Shown: positions 25,191 to 34,631, counted from the first letter of the stretch. The stretch is DNA of 64,000 nt from Ectopseudomonas chengduensis (GCF_015712065.1 NZ_JACFYZ010000002.1:1-64000), one strand, 5' to 3'. Notes: a model not told the origin generated them from the sequence alone. Made by a program: numbers and translations.

Positions 25191-28073
25191 TCAATCCAGC
25201 GGATTGTCGATCTGCGCACGCAGCAGCTCGGCGAAGGCGCTGGCCTCAACCGGGCGACTGATCAGGAAGCCCTGGATCTCGTCGCAGTTCTGGCTCTTGA
25301 GAAAATCCATCTGTGCCTGGGTTTCCACCCCCTCGGCCACCACCTTCAGCTCCAGACTGTGGGCCATGGCGATGATCGCGCGGGTGATCGCCGCGTCCTC
25401 GCCACCGGGCGACAGATCGCGGATGAAGGTCTGGTCGATCTTCACGTAGTGCACCGGGAAACGCTTGAGGTAGCTGAGCGAGGAATAACCAGTGCCGAAG
25501 TCGTCGATGGCCAGCTTGACCCCCAGTTCACGCAGCTGACGGAAGGTGACGATGACGCTATCGACGTTGTCCAGCAACTGGCTTTCGGTCAGCTCCAGCT
25601 CCAGGTACTGAGGCGCCAGGCCGGTTTCTTCGAGCACCTGGCGCACCAGACTGGTGAGGTTACCCTGGCGCAACTGATACACCGAGATGTTCACCGACAC
25701 CCGTATCTGCGCCAGCCCCTCCTCCTGCCACTGGCGCGCCTGACGGCAGGCCTGACGCAGCACGAACTCGCCAATCGGCGCGATCAACCCGGTCTCTTCG
25801 GCCAGGCCAATGAACTCACCAGGCGCCACCATGCCCTGCTGCGGATGGCGCCAGCGCACCAGCGCCTCGGCCGCGTTGAGCTGGTCGTCGGCAAGGTTCA
25901 GCTTGGGCTGGTAGAACACTTCCAGTTGGCCTTCGTCGATGGCCTTGCGCAGCTGGTTCTCCAGTTGCAGACGCTCCAGGGTGCAGGCCTGCAGGTTGTC
26001 GGTGAAGAACTGGAAGGTGTTGCCGCCCAGGTGCTTGGCATGCTGCACGGCCATGTTGGCCTGGCTGATCAGCGCGCTGATCTCGCGGGCGTAGTCCGGC
26101 AGCAGACTGATGCCCAGCGAGGCGCTGATCACCAGCTCGTGGCCACCGACGGTCATCGGCACGCGCAGCTTGGCCAACAGTCGACTGGCCACCCGTGCCA
26201 GGCTGGATAGGCTGCCGTAGGCATCGAGGATGATGGCGAACTCGTCGCCCGAGAGCCGTGCGATGCAGTCGGCCTCGGGCACGGCCTGGGTCAGGCGGCG
26301 GCTCATCTGCCGCAGCAGCTGGTCCGCCACTTCATGGCCGAGGCTGTCGTTGAGCAGCTTGAAACGATCCAGGTCGATATGCACCAGGGCGATGCTGCGC
26401 CCGCTCTGGCGGGCGCGCTGGCTGGCATCGTGCAGACGCTCCTTGAACAGGCTGCGGTTGGCCAGGCCGGTCAGGTCGTCGTAATGCGACAGGTAGCGCA
26501 GGCGCTCCTCGGCCTCGCGCCGCGCACTGAGATCGGCGAAGAAGCCGACGATATGACTGGGCCGCCCCGTTACATCGCGCACCAGATTGAGCTGCAGCCA
26601 TTGCGGGTAAAGCTCGCCGCTCTTGCGCGTCTCGATCAGCTCGCCCTGCCAGGTGCCGCTGCTGTCCAGCTCCTGGCGGATCATCTGGTATTGCCGGCGC
26701 ATCTCGCGGCTGCCGATCAGGCTGGTCACCGTGCGCCCAACCACCTCCTCACGGCTGTATCCGGTCACCGCGCTGAAGGCGCGGTTGACCGCCAGCACGC
26801 GGTAGTCGGGGTCGAGAATGAAGATGCCTTCGCTGGCTGCTTCGAACACGGTCGCGGCCAGGCGCTGTTGCTGCTCCTGCTGACGCCGCGCGCTGACGTC
26901 GCGCCGCGTGCCGAGCATGCGCCGTACACGGCCGGCGGCGTCGCGCTCGACCGCACGGCCACGGTCCTCGACCCAGACCCAGTGACCATCGACATGGCGC
27001 ACGCGGTACTCGATCTGATAATCCTCGCTGCGCCCCTTGAGGTGCTGGACCAGCGCACGGCGCAACCCTGGCAGATCATCCGGGTGCAGGCGCGGGGTCA
27101 GGTCACGCAGCATCACCTGCACCTGGCCCGGTTCCAGACCGAACAGCTCGCGCAGGTGCGAGTGGTGCACCTGGTCGCTTTCCAAATCCCAGTCCCACAG
27201 CCCCAGCTCGCTGGCCTCCAGCGCCAGGGCCAGGCGCGCCTGGCTCTTGCCCAGGGCATGGGTCGCTTCGTCCAGCTCCAGGGTACGTTCGGCCACACGC
27301 ATTTCCAGCTCGCCATGGGCGCCGCGCAATTCGCGCTCGGCACGGCGACGCTGCTCCACCTCACGCGCCAGTTCTTCATTGAGCCCTTCGGCACGCTGCT
27401 TGGCGTGCTCCAGGTTGCTGATCAGCGCCAGGTTATGAAAGCGCTGCAGCAAGCTGCGCTGCACCAGGCGATTGACCTGCCAGGCCACCACCAGCAGGGT
27501 GAGAAACAAGATCACACTGAGCAGCCCCCAGCCGCGTTGCAGGCCACTGCCGGAGAGCAGCAGGAAGCCGGCCGACGGCAACAGGCAGGGCAAGGCGAAG
27601 GTGAGGAAGGCTGACAGGCTGACGGCATAGGCCACGCTGGCCGAGAGAATCGCTGCGGCGATCAGGCCGTAGACCAGCGCCTGCTGGTAGAAGACATCGG
27701 CAGGTACCAGCACGATCACGGCGAAGGCGAGGGTCAACCCGGATGCACCGGCACCGAAGAGGAAGATGCGTCGCCAGTAGGGCTCGGCCTGGCGGCTCGG
27801 CAGCGCCTCGTTGAAGGCATTCACCTGAGTCAGGCGCAACAGCGCCAGCAGCACTACCCAGCCCAGCCAGGCAGCCAGCATCGGTGCGCTCTGCTGACTC
27901 CAGAGCAACAGGCTGCAGGCCAGGCCGACCAGCAGCATGAGCAACGTGGGCAGGCGCGAACCCTGGAACAACAGGCGGGTACGCTCAACGGCAATATCCG
28001 TGGCGAACTGACGTTCAGCCTGATGCGGGTCCAGCGTCACCTCTTGAACTACGGCGCTAGTCGTGGCGGTCAT
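25191..28073 (-). CDS. Membrane PAS-GGDEF-EAL cyclic-di-GMP protein
   Basis: 960 aa. About six membrane helices lie in residues 40-205, followed by a coiled coil (215-280), two PAS/PAC sensor domains (about 285-405 and 415-530), GGDEF (about 540-700) and EAL (about 710-955). The diguanylate-cyclase signature reads SGDEF, and the RxxD inhibitory site is absent (PEAD). EAL catalytic motifs look complete: AEALVRW, NIS, ELTES, DDFGTGYSS, KID, AEGVET, QGFLISRP. So c-di-GMP hydrolysis is likely; synthesis is possible but uncertain. Downstream, in the opposite direction, lies uvrD. Confidence 0.92.
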   Translation of the reverse strand: MTATTSAVVQEVTLDPHQAERQFATDIAVERTRLLFQGSRLPTLLMLLVGLACSLLLWSQQSAPMLAAWLGWVVLLALLRLTQVNAFNEALPSRQAEPYWRRIFLFGAGASGLTLAFAVIVLVPADVFYQQALVYGLIAAAILSASVAYAVSLSAFLTFALPCLLPSAGFLLLSGSGLQRGWGLLSVILFLTLLVVAWQVNRLVQRSLLQRFHNLALISNLEHAKQRAEGLNEELAREVEQRRRAERELRGAHGELEMRVAERTLELDEATHALGKSQARLALALEASELGLWDWDLESDQVHHSHLRELFGLEPGQVQVMLRDLTPRLHPDDLPGLRRALVQHLKGRSEDYQIEYRVRHVDGHWVWVEDRGRAVERDAAGRVRRMLGTRRDVSARRQQEQQQRLAATVFEAASEGIFILDPDYRVLAVNRAFSAVTGYSREEVVGRTVTSLIGSREMRRQYQMIRQELDSSGTWQGELIETRKSGELYPQWLQLNLVRDVTGRPSHIVGFFADLSARREAEERLRYLSHYDDLTGLANRSLFKERLHDASQRARQSGRSIALVHIDLDRFKLLNDSLGHEVADQLLRQMSRRLTQAVPEADCIARLSGDEFAIILDAYGSLSSLARVASRLLAKLRVPMTVGGHELVISASLGISLLPDYAREISALISQANMAVQHAKHLGGNTFQFFTDNLQACTLERLQLENQLRKAIDEGQLEVFYQPKLNLADDQLNAAEALVRWRHPQQGMVAPGEFIGLAEETGLIAPIGEFVLRQACRQARQWQEEGLAQIRVSVNISVYQLRQGNLTSLVRQVLEETGLAPQYLELELTESQLLDNVDSVIVTFRQLRELGVKLAIDDFGTGYSSLSYLKRFPVHYVKIDQTFIRDLSPGGEDAAITRAIIAMAHSLELKVVAEGVETQAQMDFLKSQNCDEIQGFLISRPVEASAFAELLRAQIDNPLD

Positions 28074-28329
28074 AGGCGATTTTCTTGTAATGGTTGCCTA
28101 AGGGTATTGGGCGCTTTTTGCGACGCTCCCAACCCTGACGTCGCGGGAGAATACCCGAGACAGACGCCGTGCCCAACAACGATGTGGGCAATTTCACGGC
28201 TTGGCGCCCATCTTTTGGCGGGCACCGGCAGAGCGTGATGGCCTTTGGCCGCCTGGCCACGCCCATCTACGCCCTGACCTGCCAGTCGTCGGTTGCGTCA
28301 GGCTCGTTTCACCGCGCCTGGCTGACGGT

Positions 28330-28358
28330 TTGCCCTCCCCTGTCCGGCCCCCTAGAAT
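28330..28358 (+). promoter_or_regulatory. Sigma-70-like promoter abutting the uvrD start
   Basis: TTGCCC (28330-28335), 17-bp spacer, TAGAAT (28353-28358). The -10 ends 6 bp before ATG 28365, so the transcript would be leaderless or nearly so. No Shine-Dalgarno sequence is visible. The rest of the 28074-28364 gap shows no gene. Confidence 0.5.
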
Positions 28359-28364
28359 GCCGCG

Positions 28365-30548
28365 ATGCAAAATGACCTCGATCACAGACTCACCACCCTC
28401 AATCCCGCCCAGCACCATGCGGTTACCACGCCGCCTGGTCATCAGCTGGTGCTGGCCGGTGCCGGCTCGGGCAAGACCCGTGTGCTGGTGCACCGCATCG
28501 CCTTCCTGATCCAGCGCCTGGACGTGTCGCCGCACAGCATCCTGTCGGTGACCTTTACCAACAAGGCCGCCGCCGAGATGCGCCACCGTATCGAAGACGT
28601 GCTGGGCCACGCCCCTGCCGGCATGTGGGTCGGCACCTTCCACGGCCTGGCTCACCGCCTGCTGCGTGCGCACTGGAAAGAAGCGGGGCTGGCCGAGAAC
28701 TTCCAGATTCTCGACTCTGACGATCAGCAGCGCCTGATCAAGCGGGTAATCCGCGACCTCGGCCTGGATGAACAGCGCTGGCCGGCCAAGCAGGCGCAGT
28801 GGTTCATCAACGGGCAGAAGGATGAGGGCATCCGCCCGCAAGGCATCCAGGCCAGCGGCGACCTGTTCCTGGCCACCATGCGCGGCATTTATGAAGCCTA
28901 CGAGGCGGCCTGCGCGCGCACCGGCGTCATCGATTTCGCCGAGCTGCTGCTGCGTGCCCTCGACCTGTGGCGCGACAATGCCGGCCTGCTGGAGCATTAC
29001 CAGCGTCGCTTCCGCCATATCCTGGTCGACGAGTTCCAGGACACCAACGCCGTGCAGTACGCCTGGTTGCGCTTTCTCGCCAAGGGCGGCGAGAGCCTGA
29101 TGGTGGTGGGCGACGACGACCAGTCGATCTACGGCTGGCGCGGCGCGAAGATCGAGAACATCCAGCAGTTCGACAGCGATTTCGCCGATGCCGAGATCAT
29201 CCGTCTGGAGCAGAACTATCGCTCCACGGCGAACATCCTCAATGCCGCCAACGCGTTGATCGCCAACAACCAGGGCCGCCTAGGCAAGGAGCTGCGCACC
29301 GACGTCGGTGATGGCGAGCCGCTGGCCCTGTACGCCGCCTTCAACGAGCACGACGAAGCGCGCTACGTGGTGGAAACCATCGAGGACGCCCTGCGCAAGG
29401 ACGGCCTCAAGCGCAGCGAGATCGCCATTCTCTATCGCTCCAACGCCCAGTCGCGGGTGCTGGAAGAGGCGCTGCTGCGCGAGAAGATCCCCTACCGCAT
29501 CTACGGTGGTCAGCGCTTCTTCGAACGCGCCGAAATCAAGAACGCCATGGCTTACCTGCGCCTGCTCGATGGGCGCGGCAACGATGCGGCGCTGGAGCGC
29601 ATCATCAACGTGCCGGCGCGTGGCATCGGCGAGAAGACCATCGAGACCATCCGCGAATACGCCCGCGCCCATGACGTACATATGTGGGAGGCGATTCGCC
29701 TGATGCTGACGGTCAAGGCGCTGCCCGCTCGCGCCTCTGGCGCCCTGGCCGGCTTTATCGAACTGATCGACAGCCTGGCCGAGCAGGTCCTGGCCATGCC
29801 GCTGCACCAGATGACCCAGGTGGTCATCGAAAAGAGCGGCCTGCTCGCCTATCACGAGGCGGAAAAAGGCGAGAAGGGCCAGGCCCGGGTGGAAAACCTG
29901 GAGGAACTGGTCAGCGCCGCGCGTACCTTCGAGAACGATGAGGACGACGAGCTGACCCCGCTGCAGGCCTTCCTCACCCACGCCTCGCTGGAGGCCGGGG
30001 ACACCCAGGCCGCCGAGAACGAAGACAGTATTCAACTGATGACCCTGCACAGCGCCAAGGGCCTGGAATTCCCCCTGGTGTTCCTGGTGGGCATGGAAGA
30101 GGGTCTGTTCCCGCACAAGATGAGCCTGGAAGAACCGGGCCGATTGGAAGAAGAACGCCGCCTGGCCTATGTCGGCATTACCCGTGCCATGCAGAAGCTG
30201 GTGATCAGCTACGCCGAAACCCGGCGTCTCTACGGTAGCGAGACCTATAACAAGGTGTCGCGCTTTGTCCGCGAAATCCCCGCACCGCTGATTCAGGAAG
30301 TACGCCTGAGCAACAGCGTCAGCCGCCCGATGAGCACCAGTTCGATGGGTGGCGGCAGCCTGTTCGCCGGCAGTGCCATACCGCAAACGCCCTTCAACCT
30401 GGGCCAGCGCGTGCGTCACAGCCTGTTCGGCGAGGGCACCATCCTCAATTTCGAGGGTGCTGGCGCCCAGGCGCGGGTCCAAGTGAATTTCGAAAACGAA
30501 GGCAGTAAATGGCTGATGCTGGCGTACGCCAAGCTTGAAGCCTATTAG
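28365..30548 (+). CDS. uvrD: DNA helicase II UvrD
   Basis: 3'-5' superfamily-1 helicase for mismatch and nucleotide-excision repair. The 727-aa product has full UvrD architecture: Q-motif NPAQHHAV, motif I AGAGSGKTRVL, motif Ia TFTNKAAAEM, motif II VDEFQDTN, motif III GDDDQSIYGWRGA, motif IV EQNYRS, motif V TLHSAKGLEFP and motif VI VGITRAMQ. A C-terminal Tudor-like tail (GQRVRHSLFGEGTILNFEG) ends the protein. ATG 28365 matches the family start (MQNDLDHRL). Confidence 0.97.
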   Translation: MQNDLDHRLTTLNPAQHHAVTTPPGHQLVLAGAGSGKTRVLVHRIAFLIQRLDVSPHSILSVTFTNKAAAEMRHRIEDVLGHAPAGMWVGTFHGLAHRLLRAHWKEAGLAENFQILDSDDQQRLIKRVIRDLGLDEQRWPAKQAQWFINGQKDEGIRPQGIQASGDLFLATMRGIYEAYEAACARTGVIDFAELLLRALDLWRDNAGLLEHYQRRFRHILVDEFQDTNAVQYAWLRFLAKGGESLMVVGDDDQSIYGWRGAKIENIQQFDSDFADAEIIRLEQNYRSTANILNAANALIANNQGRLGKELRTDVGDGEPLALYAAFNEHDEARYVVETIEDALRKDGLKRSEIAILYRSNAQSRVLEEALLREKIPYRIYGGQRFFERAEIKNAMAYLRLLDGRGNDAALERIINVPARGIGEKTIETIREYARAHDVHMWEAIRLMLTVKALPARASGALAGFIELIDSLAEQVLAMPLHQMTQVVIEKSGLLAYHEAEKGEKGQARVENLEELVSAARTFENDEDDELTPLQAFLTHASLEAGDTQAAENEDSIQLMTLHSAKGLEFPLVFLVGMEEGLFPHKMSLEEPGRLEEERRLAYVGITRAMQKLVISYAETRRLYGSETYNKVSRFVREIPAPLIQEVRLSNSVSRPMSTSSMGGGSLFAGSAIPQTPFNLGQRVRHSLFGEGTILNFEGAGAQARVQVNFENEGSKWLMLAYAKLEAY

Positions 30549-30571
30549 CACACCGTATCTGGAGATAATCG

Positions 30572-31666
30572 ATGAATCGCCGCAATCTGTTCGGCGCCGC
30601 TGTGGCACTGATCGCCGCCATCGGCCTGGTTGGCTGTAAAGAAGACAAGGCTGCCAGCGAGCAAGCCGCTGCCAAGCCAGCAGAAACCGTCCACTGGAAG
30701 ATGGTCACCTCCTGGCCGAAGAACTTCCCCGGCCTGGGCACCGCCGCCGAACGTCTGGCCGAGCGTATCAACGCCATGAGCGCCGGGCGCCTGACCGTCA
30801 AGGTCTATGCCGCTGGCGAGCTGGTGCCGGCGCTGGAAGTGTTCGACGCCGTCTCGCGCGGCACCGCCGAGATGGGCCATGGCACGCCGTACTACTGGAA
30901 GGGAAAGGTGCCGGCTGCGCAGTTCTTCAGCAGCGTGCCATTCGGCCTGTCCACCCTGGAAATGAACGCCTGGTTGAGCAAGGGCGGCGGTCAGGCACTG
31001 TGGGACGAAACCTACGCACCCTTCGGCGTGAAGCCGCTGTCGGCCGGCAACACCACCATGCAGATGGGCGGCTGGTTCAACAAGGAAATCAACAGCCTGG
31101 CCGACATCAAAGGCCTGAAGATCCGCATGCCGGGCCTCGGCGGCGAAGTCTGGAGCAAGCTCGGCGCGATCACCGTCAACCTGCCGGGTGGCGAGATTTT
31201 CACCTCCCTGCAGACCAGCGCCATCGATGCCACCGACTGGGTCGGCCCGTACAACGACCTGGCCTTCGGCTTGCACAAGGCGGCCAAGTACTACTACTTC
31301 CCGGGCTGGCAGGAGCCGCAGGCCGTGGTCGAATCCATGGTCAATCAGAAGGCCTTCGACGCGCTGCCGGCCGACCTGCAGGCCATCGTCGTCGAAGCCG
31401 CGCGCGCCGCGACCCTGGATATGATGGACGACTACGTGTTCAACAACGCCAAGGCGCTGCAAAGCCTGAAGAGCGAGGGCGTGCAGTTCAAGCGTCTGCC
31501 GGACGAGGTGCTGCAAGCCATGCGTGAGCAATCCAACGTGGTGCTCGAAGCTCTGGCTGCCGAGAACGACCTCAACGGCCGCATCTGGGCCTCGCAGAAA
31601 TCCTTCCTCGAAGAGGCCAGCGCCATGCAGGCGCTGACCGAGAAAGAGCTGTACAACTGGCGTTGA
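30572..31666 (+). CDS. TRAP transporter substrate-binding lipoprotein (DctP family), copy 1
   Basis: Extracytoplasmic binding protein of a TRAP carrier, 364 aa. A lipoprotein signal peptide has lipobox GLVGC (Cys about 22), so it is membrane-anchored rather than free. Mature fold motifs are VHWKMVTSWPKNFPG, the KIRMPGLGGEV hinge (substrate-carboxylate Arg) and NLPGGEIFTSLQTSAIDATDW. It resembles the branch that includes TakP, so an organic acid such as an alpha-keto acid is a reasonable guess. No TRAP permease genes are adjacent. It begins 23 bp after uvrD. Confidence 0.9.
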   Translation: MNRRNLFGAAVALIAAIGLVGCKEDKAASEQAAAKPAETVHWKMVTSWPKNFPGLGTAAERLAERINAMSAGRLTVKVYAAGELVPALEVFDAVSRGTAEMGHGTPYYWKGKVPAAQFFSSVPFGLSTLEMNAWLSKGGGQALWDETYAPFGVKPLSAGNTTMQMGGWFNKEINSLADIKGLKIRMPGLGGEVWSKLGAITVNLPGGEIFTSLQTSAIDATDWVGPYNDLAFGLHKAAKYYYFPGWQEPQAVVESMVNQKAFDALPADLQAIVVEAARAATLDMMDDYVFNNAKALQSLKSEGVQFKRLPDEVLQAMREQSNVVLEALAAENDLNGRIWASQKSFLEEASAMQALTEKELYNWR

Positions 31667-31674
31667 GCCAACTG

Positions 31675-31698
31675 AACGGGGCCAAGAGCCCCGTTTTT
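31675..31698 (+). terminator. Rho-independent terminator between the two TRAP binding-protein genes
   Basis: AACGGGGC / GCCCCGTT stem with 5-nt loop followed by TTT, 8 bp after the first stop codon and 18 bp before the second start. Confidence 0.85.
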
Positions 31699-31715
31699 CT
31701 TAGGGATAACTGCCG

Positions 31716-32798
31716 ATGCGTCTTCGTTCGCTGCTCCTCCTGCCCCTGCTCGCCTTCGGCCTCATCGGCTGCAAGGACGACTCCGCGCCGGCCGACCAGG
31801 CCGCAGCCCCCGCCCAGACCTTCCACTGGAAGATGGTCACCACCTGGCCGAAGAACGCACCCGGCACCGGCACCGCAGCCGAACGCCTGGCCGAGCGCGT
31901 CAACGCCATGAGCGCCGGGCGCCTGACCATCAAGGTCTATGCCGCTGGCGAGCTGGTGCCGGCGCTGGAAGTGTTCGACGCGGTGTCGCGCGGCACGGCC
32001 GAACTCGGCCACGGCACGCCCTACTACTGGAAGGGCAAGGTGCCGGCCGCACAGTTCTTCGGTGCGGTGCCCTTCGGCCTGTCCACCCTGGAAATGAACG
32101 CCTGGCTGAACAAGGGCGGCGGCCAGGCGCTGTGGGACGAAGCCTATGCACCGTTCGGCCTCAAGCCGCTGACGGCGGGCAACAGCACCATGCAGATGGG
32201 CGGCTGGTTCAACAAGGAAATCAACAGCCTGGCTGACATCAAAGGCCTGAAGATCCGTATGCCGGGCCTCGGCGGCGAAGTCTGGAGCCGCCTGGGTGCG
32301 ACCACCGTGGTGATGCCGGGTGGCGAAATCTTCACCGCCCTGCAGACCGGCGCCATCGACGCCACCGACTGGGTCAGCCCCTACAACGACCTGGCCTTCG
32401 GCCTGCAGAAGGCCGCCAAGTATTACTACTACCCCGGCTGGCAGGAGCCGCAATCGGTGCTCGAACTCTTGGTCAACCAGAAGGCATTCGATGCGCTGCC
32501 GGCCGACCTGCAGGCCATCGTCACCGAAGCGGCACGCGCAGCGACCCAGGACATGATGGACGACTACGTCTACCACAACGCCCTGGCGCTGGACGAACTG
32601 AAGAAGAGCGGCACGCTGCTCAAGCGATTCCCCGACGAGGTGCTGCGGGCCATGCAAAACGAGAGCGAACAGGTGCTCGGCGACCTGGCCGCGCAGAGCG
32701 AACTCAACGGCCGCATCTGGGCCTCGATGCAAGCCTTCCAGGCGCTGGCCACCTCGATGCAGGCGCTGTCGGAAAAGGAGCTGTACGACTGGCGCTGA
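31716..32798 (+). CDS. TRAP transporter substrate-binding lipoprotein (DctP family), copy 2
   Basis: 360 aa, a close tandem paralogue of the preceding gene; most blocks from residue about 35 to the end are identical or nearly so. Lipobox LIGC (Cys about 17). The same KIRMPGLGGEV and PGGEIFTALQTGAIDATDW regions are present, so the ligand class is probably the same. Differences cluster in the N-terminus and the last 80 residues. It has its own spacing after a terminator, so the two copies may be expressed differently. It also has no adjacent permease. Confidence 0.9.
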   Translation: MRLRSLLLLPLLAFGLIGCKDDSAPADQAAAPAQTFHWKMVTTWPKNAPGTGTAAERLAERVNAMSAGRLTIKVYAAGELVPALEVFDAVSRGTAELGHGTPYYWKGKVPAAQFFGAVPFGLSTLEMNAWLNKGGGQALWDEAYAPFGLKPLTAGNSTMQMGGWFNKEINSLADIKGLKIRMPGLGGEVWSRLGATTVVMPGGEIFTALQTGAIDATDWVSPYNDLAFGLQKAAKYYYYPGWQEPQSVLELLVNQKAFDALPADLQAIVTEAARAATQDMMDDYVYHNALALDELKKSGTLLKRFPDEVLRAMQNESEQVLGDLAAQSELNGRIWASMQAFQALATSMQALSEKELYDWR

Positions 32799-32826
32799 GC
32801 CGCTCAGGGTTATAGCCCTTACCCTT

Positions 32827-32890
32827 GTGGGAGCCCCGCCCCGGGGCGAAGCTGTATTACCTCAGGTTCGCGGCGGGGCGCCGCTCCTAC
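32827..32890. repeat. REP-like imperfect inverted repeat (GTGGGAGC / GCTCCTAC family)
   Basis: Arms rich in GCGGGGCG flank a short spacer. Related elements lie at 45338-45425 and 54895-54968. Confidence 0.75.
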
Positions 32891-32975
32891 CCGTTCGGCG
32901 CGGCCACATCTGACCTATCGGGCTCCGTTTGTCGTTCCAGGCTGCGCCTCATGCCCTGGCGGCCATACTTCAGGG

Positions 32976-33557
32976 ATGAAGAAAAAGCCGACCGACCCTG
33001 CTCACATTCTTGATACCGCCCTGCAACTGGCTGACATCTGTGGCTGGGAGCGCCTGCACCTGTTCGATGTCGCCGCCGCGCTCGACATCGGCCTGGACGC
33101 TATCGCCCGCCATTACCGCGACAAGGACGACCTGGTGGAAGCCTGGTTCGACCGCGCCGACCTGGCCATGCTCGGCCACGCCAGAAATCCCGATCTGCAG
33201 GGTCTGAACGCCGAACAACGTCTGGAAAGCTGTCTGCTGGCCTGGCTCGGCAGCCTGGCAGCCCATCGCGCGGTGACCGGGCAAATGCTGCTGTACAAGC
33301 TCGAACCCGGGCATATCCACCTGCAGGTACTCGGCCTGATGCGTATCAGCCGCACCGTGCAATGGTGGCGCGAAGCCGCTGGCCGGCAAAGCCTGCACCT
33401 GCGCCGCATCGCCGAGGAAACCCTGCTCACCGGCGCCTACCTGCGCAGCTTCGTGCACTGGCTGCGCCATCCCGAAGAAGACGCAGCAACCTTCCGCGCC
33501 TTTCTGCGTGGCCAACTGCGCTGCGGCCCGCTGCCCCTGCTGCTGCAACGCCCGTAG
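32976..33557 (+). CDS. TetR-family transcriptional regulator
   Basis: 193 aa. N-terminal TetR helix-turn-helix (about 8-60, ILDTALQLADICGWERLHLFD with recognition region IGLDAIARHYRDKDDLVEAWFDRAD) and an all-helical C-terminal domain. Target and ligand unknown; no divergent partner gene is close. The stop codon TAG is formed by the first bases of the repeat arm that follows, suggesting the repeat has moved into the end of the gene. Confidence 0.8.
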   Translation: MKKKPTDPAHILDTALQLADICGWERLHLFDVAAALDIGLDAIARHYRDKDDLVEAWFDRADLAMLGHARNPDLQGLNAEQRLESCLLAWLGSLAAHRAVTGQMLLYKLEPGHIHLQVLGLMRISRTVQWWREAAGRQSLHLRRIAEETLLTGAYLRSFVHWLRHPEEDAATFRAFLRGQLRCGPLPLLLQRP

Positions 33558-33613
33558 CCCGGATGAAATTCGGGGCCATGGTTGCGGGCCTTCCCGGATT
33601 GCATCCGGGCCAC
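33554..33613. repeat. Degenerate REP-like repeat overlapping the TetR stop
   Basis: Arms 33554-33574 and 33593-33613 belong to the GTAGCCCGGATGC family, with several mismatches. TAG of the left arm is the TetR stop codon. Confidence 0.75.
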
Positions 33614-33733
33614 GTGGACAAATCGCAGGGTGCTCGCCCTACAGGCAAAAGCCGGAAACATTCTGTCACTGGTCATGCCCACCCATGACGGGCAAGATGC
33701 CCACCAAGCTTTTCCACAAGAGAGAAAACCGTG

Positions 33734-34588
33734 ATGCAGCGTTTCCTCAGTATCGCCATGGTGCTGTGCCTGGCACTGACCTTCAGCTTCGAAGCCCACG
33801 CCAAACGTTTTGGCGGTGGCAAATCCTTCGGCTCCGCGCCCAGCCACCAGACCCGCCAGGCCACGCCGCCGGCGCAGTCGGCTGCCCAGGCACCCGGTCG
33901 TCAACAGCCTGCCGCTGCCGCCAGCGGCGCTTCGCGCTGGCTCGGCCCGCTGGCCGGTCTGGCCGCCGGTGGCCTGCTGGCCTCGATGTTCATGGGTGAT
34001 GGTTTCGAAGGCCTGCAGATCATGGACATGCTGATCTTCGGCCTGATCGCCTTCCTGCTGTTCCGTTTCCTCGCCGCCCGTCGCGCTCGCCAACAGCCAC
34101 AAATGGCTGCTGCCGGTGCGCCGTACCAGCGTGAAATGCCGAACGCCGACAACGCGCCGGCCGCTGGCAGCAATATCTTCGGTGGTCGCCTGGCCTCGGC
34201 CGCTCCGGTGATCAACGCCCCGGCCTGGTTCAACGAGCAGAGCTTCATCGCCGCCGGTCGCGAGCACTTCATGAACCTGCAGCAGCACTGGGACGCCGAC
34301 GAGATGGACAAGATCTCCGAGTTCGTCACCCCGCAACTGCTGGAGTTCCTCAAGCGCGAGCGCGCAGAACTGGGTGATGGCTTCCAGTCCACTTACGTCG
34401 ATAACCTCGACGTGCAACTCGATGGTGTCGACGATAACGCCGAGAAGACCATCGCCACCCTGACCTTCAGCGGTGTGTCGAAGACCTCGCGCTTCGACCA
34501 GGGCGAGCCGTTCAGCGAAAGCTGGCGCCTGGAGCGCGCCCAGGGCGACAACCAGCCCTGGCTGATCGCCGGCATTCGCCAGAACTGA
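33734..34588 (+). CDS. Tim44-like domain membrane protein
   Basis: 284 aa. Signal peptide ends near AHAKRFG. A Gly/Ser/Gln/Ala-rich linker follows, then one or two membrane segments (about 75-118, LAGLAAGGLLASMF and IMDMLIFGLIAFLLFRFL). The C-terminal Tim44-like domain covers about 165-284 (WFNEQSFIAAGREHFMNLQQHWD to the end). Family function in bacteria is unclear; the domain is thought to associate with membranes. GTG 33731 is also in frame one codon earlier. A terminator follows at 34605. Confidence 0.88.
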   Translation: MQRFLSIAMVLCLALTFSFEAHAKRFGGGKSFGSAPSHQTRQATPPAQSAAQAPGRQQPAAAASGASRWLGPLAGLAAGGLLASMFMGDGFEGLQIMDMLIFGLIAFLLFRFLAARRARQQPQMAAAGAPYQREMPNADNAPAAGSNIFGGRLASAAPVINAPAWFNEQSFIAAGREHFMNLQQHWDADEMDKISEFVTPQLLEFLKRERAELGDGFQSTYVDNLDVQLDGVDDNAEKTIATLTFSGVSKTSRFDQGEPFSESWRLERAQGDNQPWLIAGIRQN

Positions 34589-34604
34589 TCGCTACGGCGC
34601 ACTG

Positions 34605-34631
34605 AAAACCCGGGCTTGCCCGGGTTTTTTT
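34605..34631 (+). terminator. Rho-independent terminator after the Tim44-like gene
   Basis: AAAACCCGGGC pairs with GCCCGGGTTTT-type arm (34605-34615 and 34618-34628), loop TT(G), followed by T-run. An isolated half repeat (CGCGGCTGAAGCCGCTCC, about 34653-34670) follows. Confidence 0.9.
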
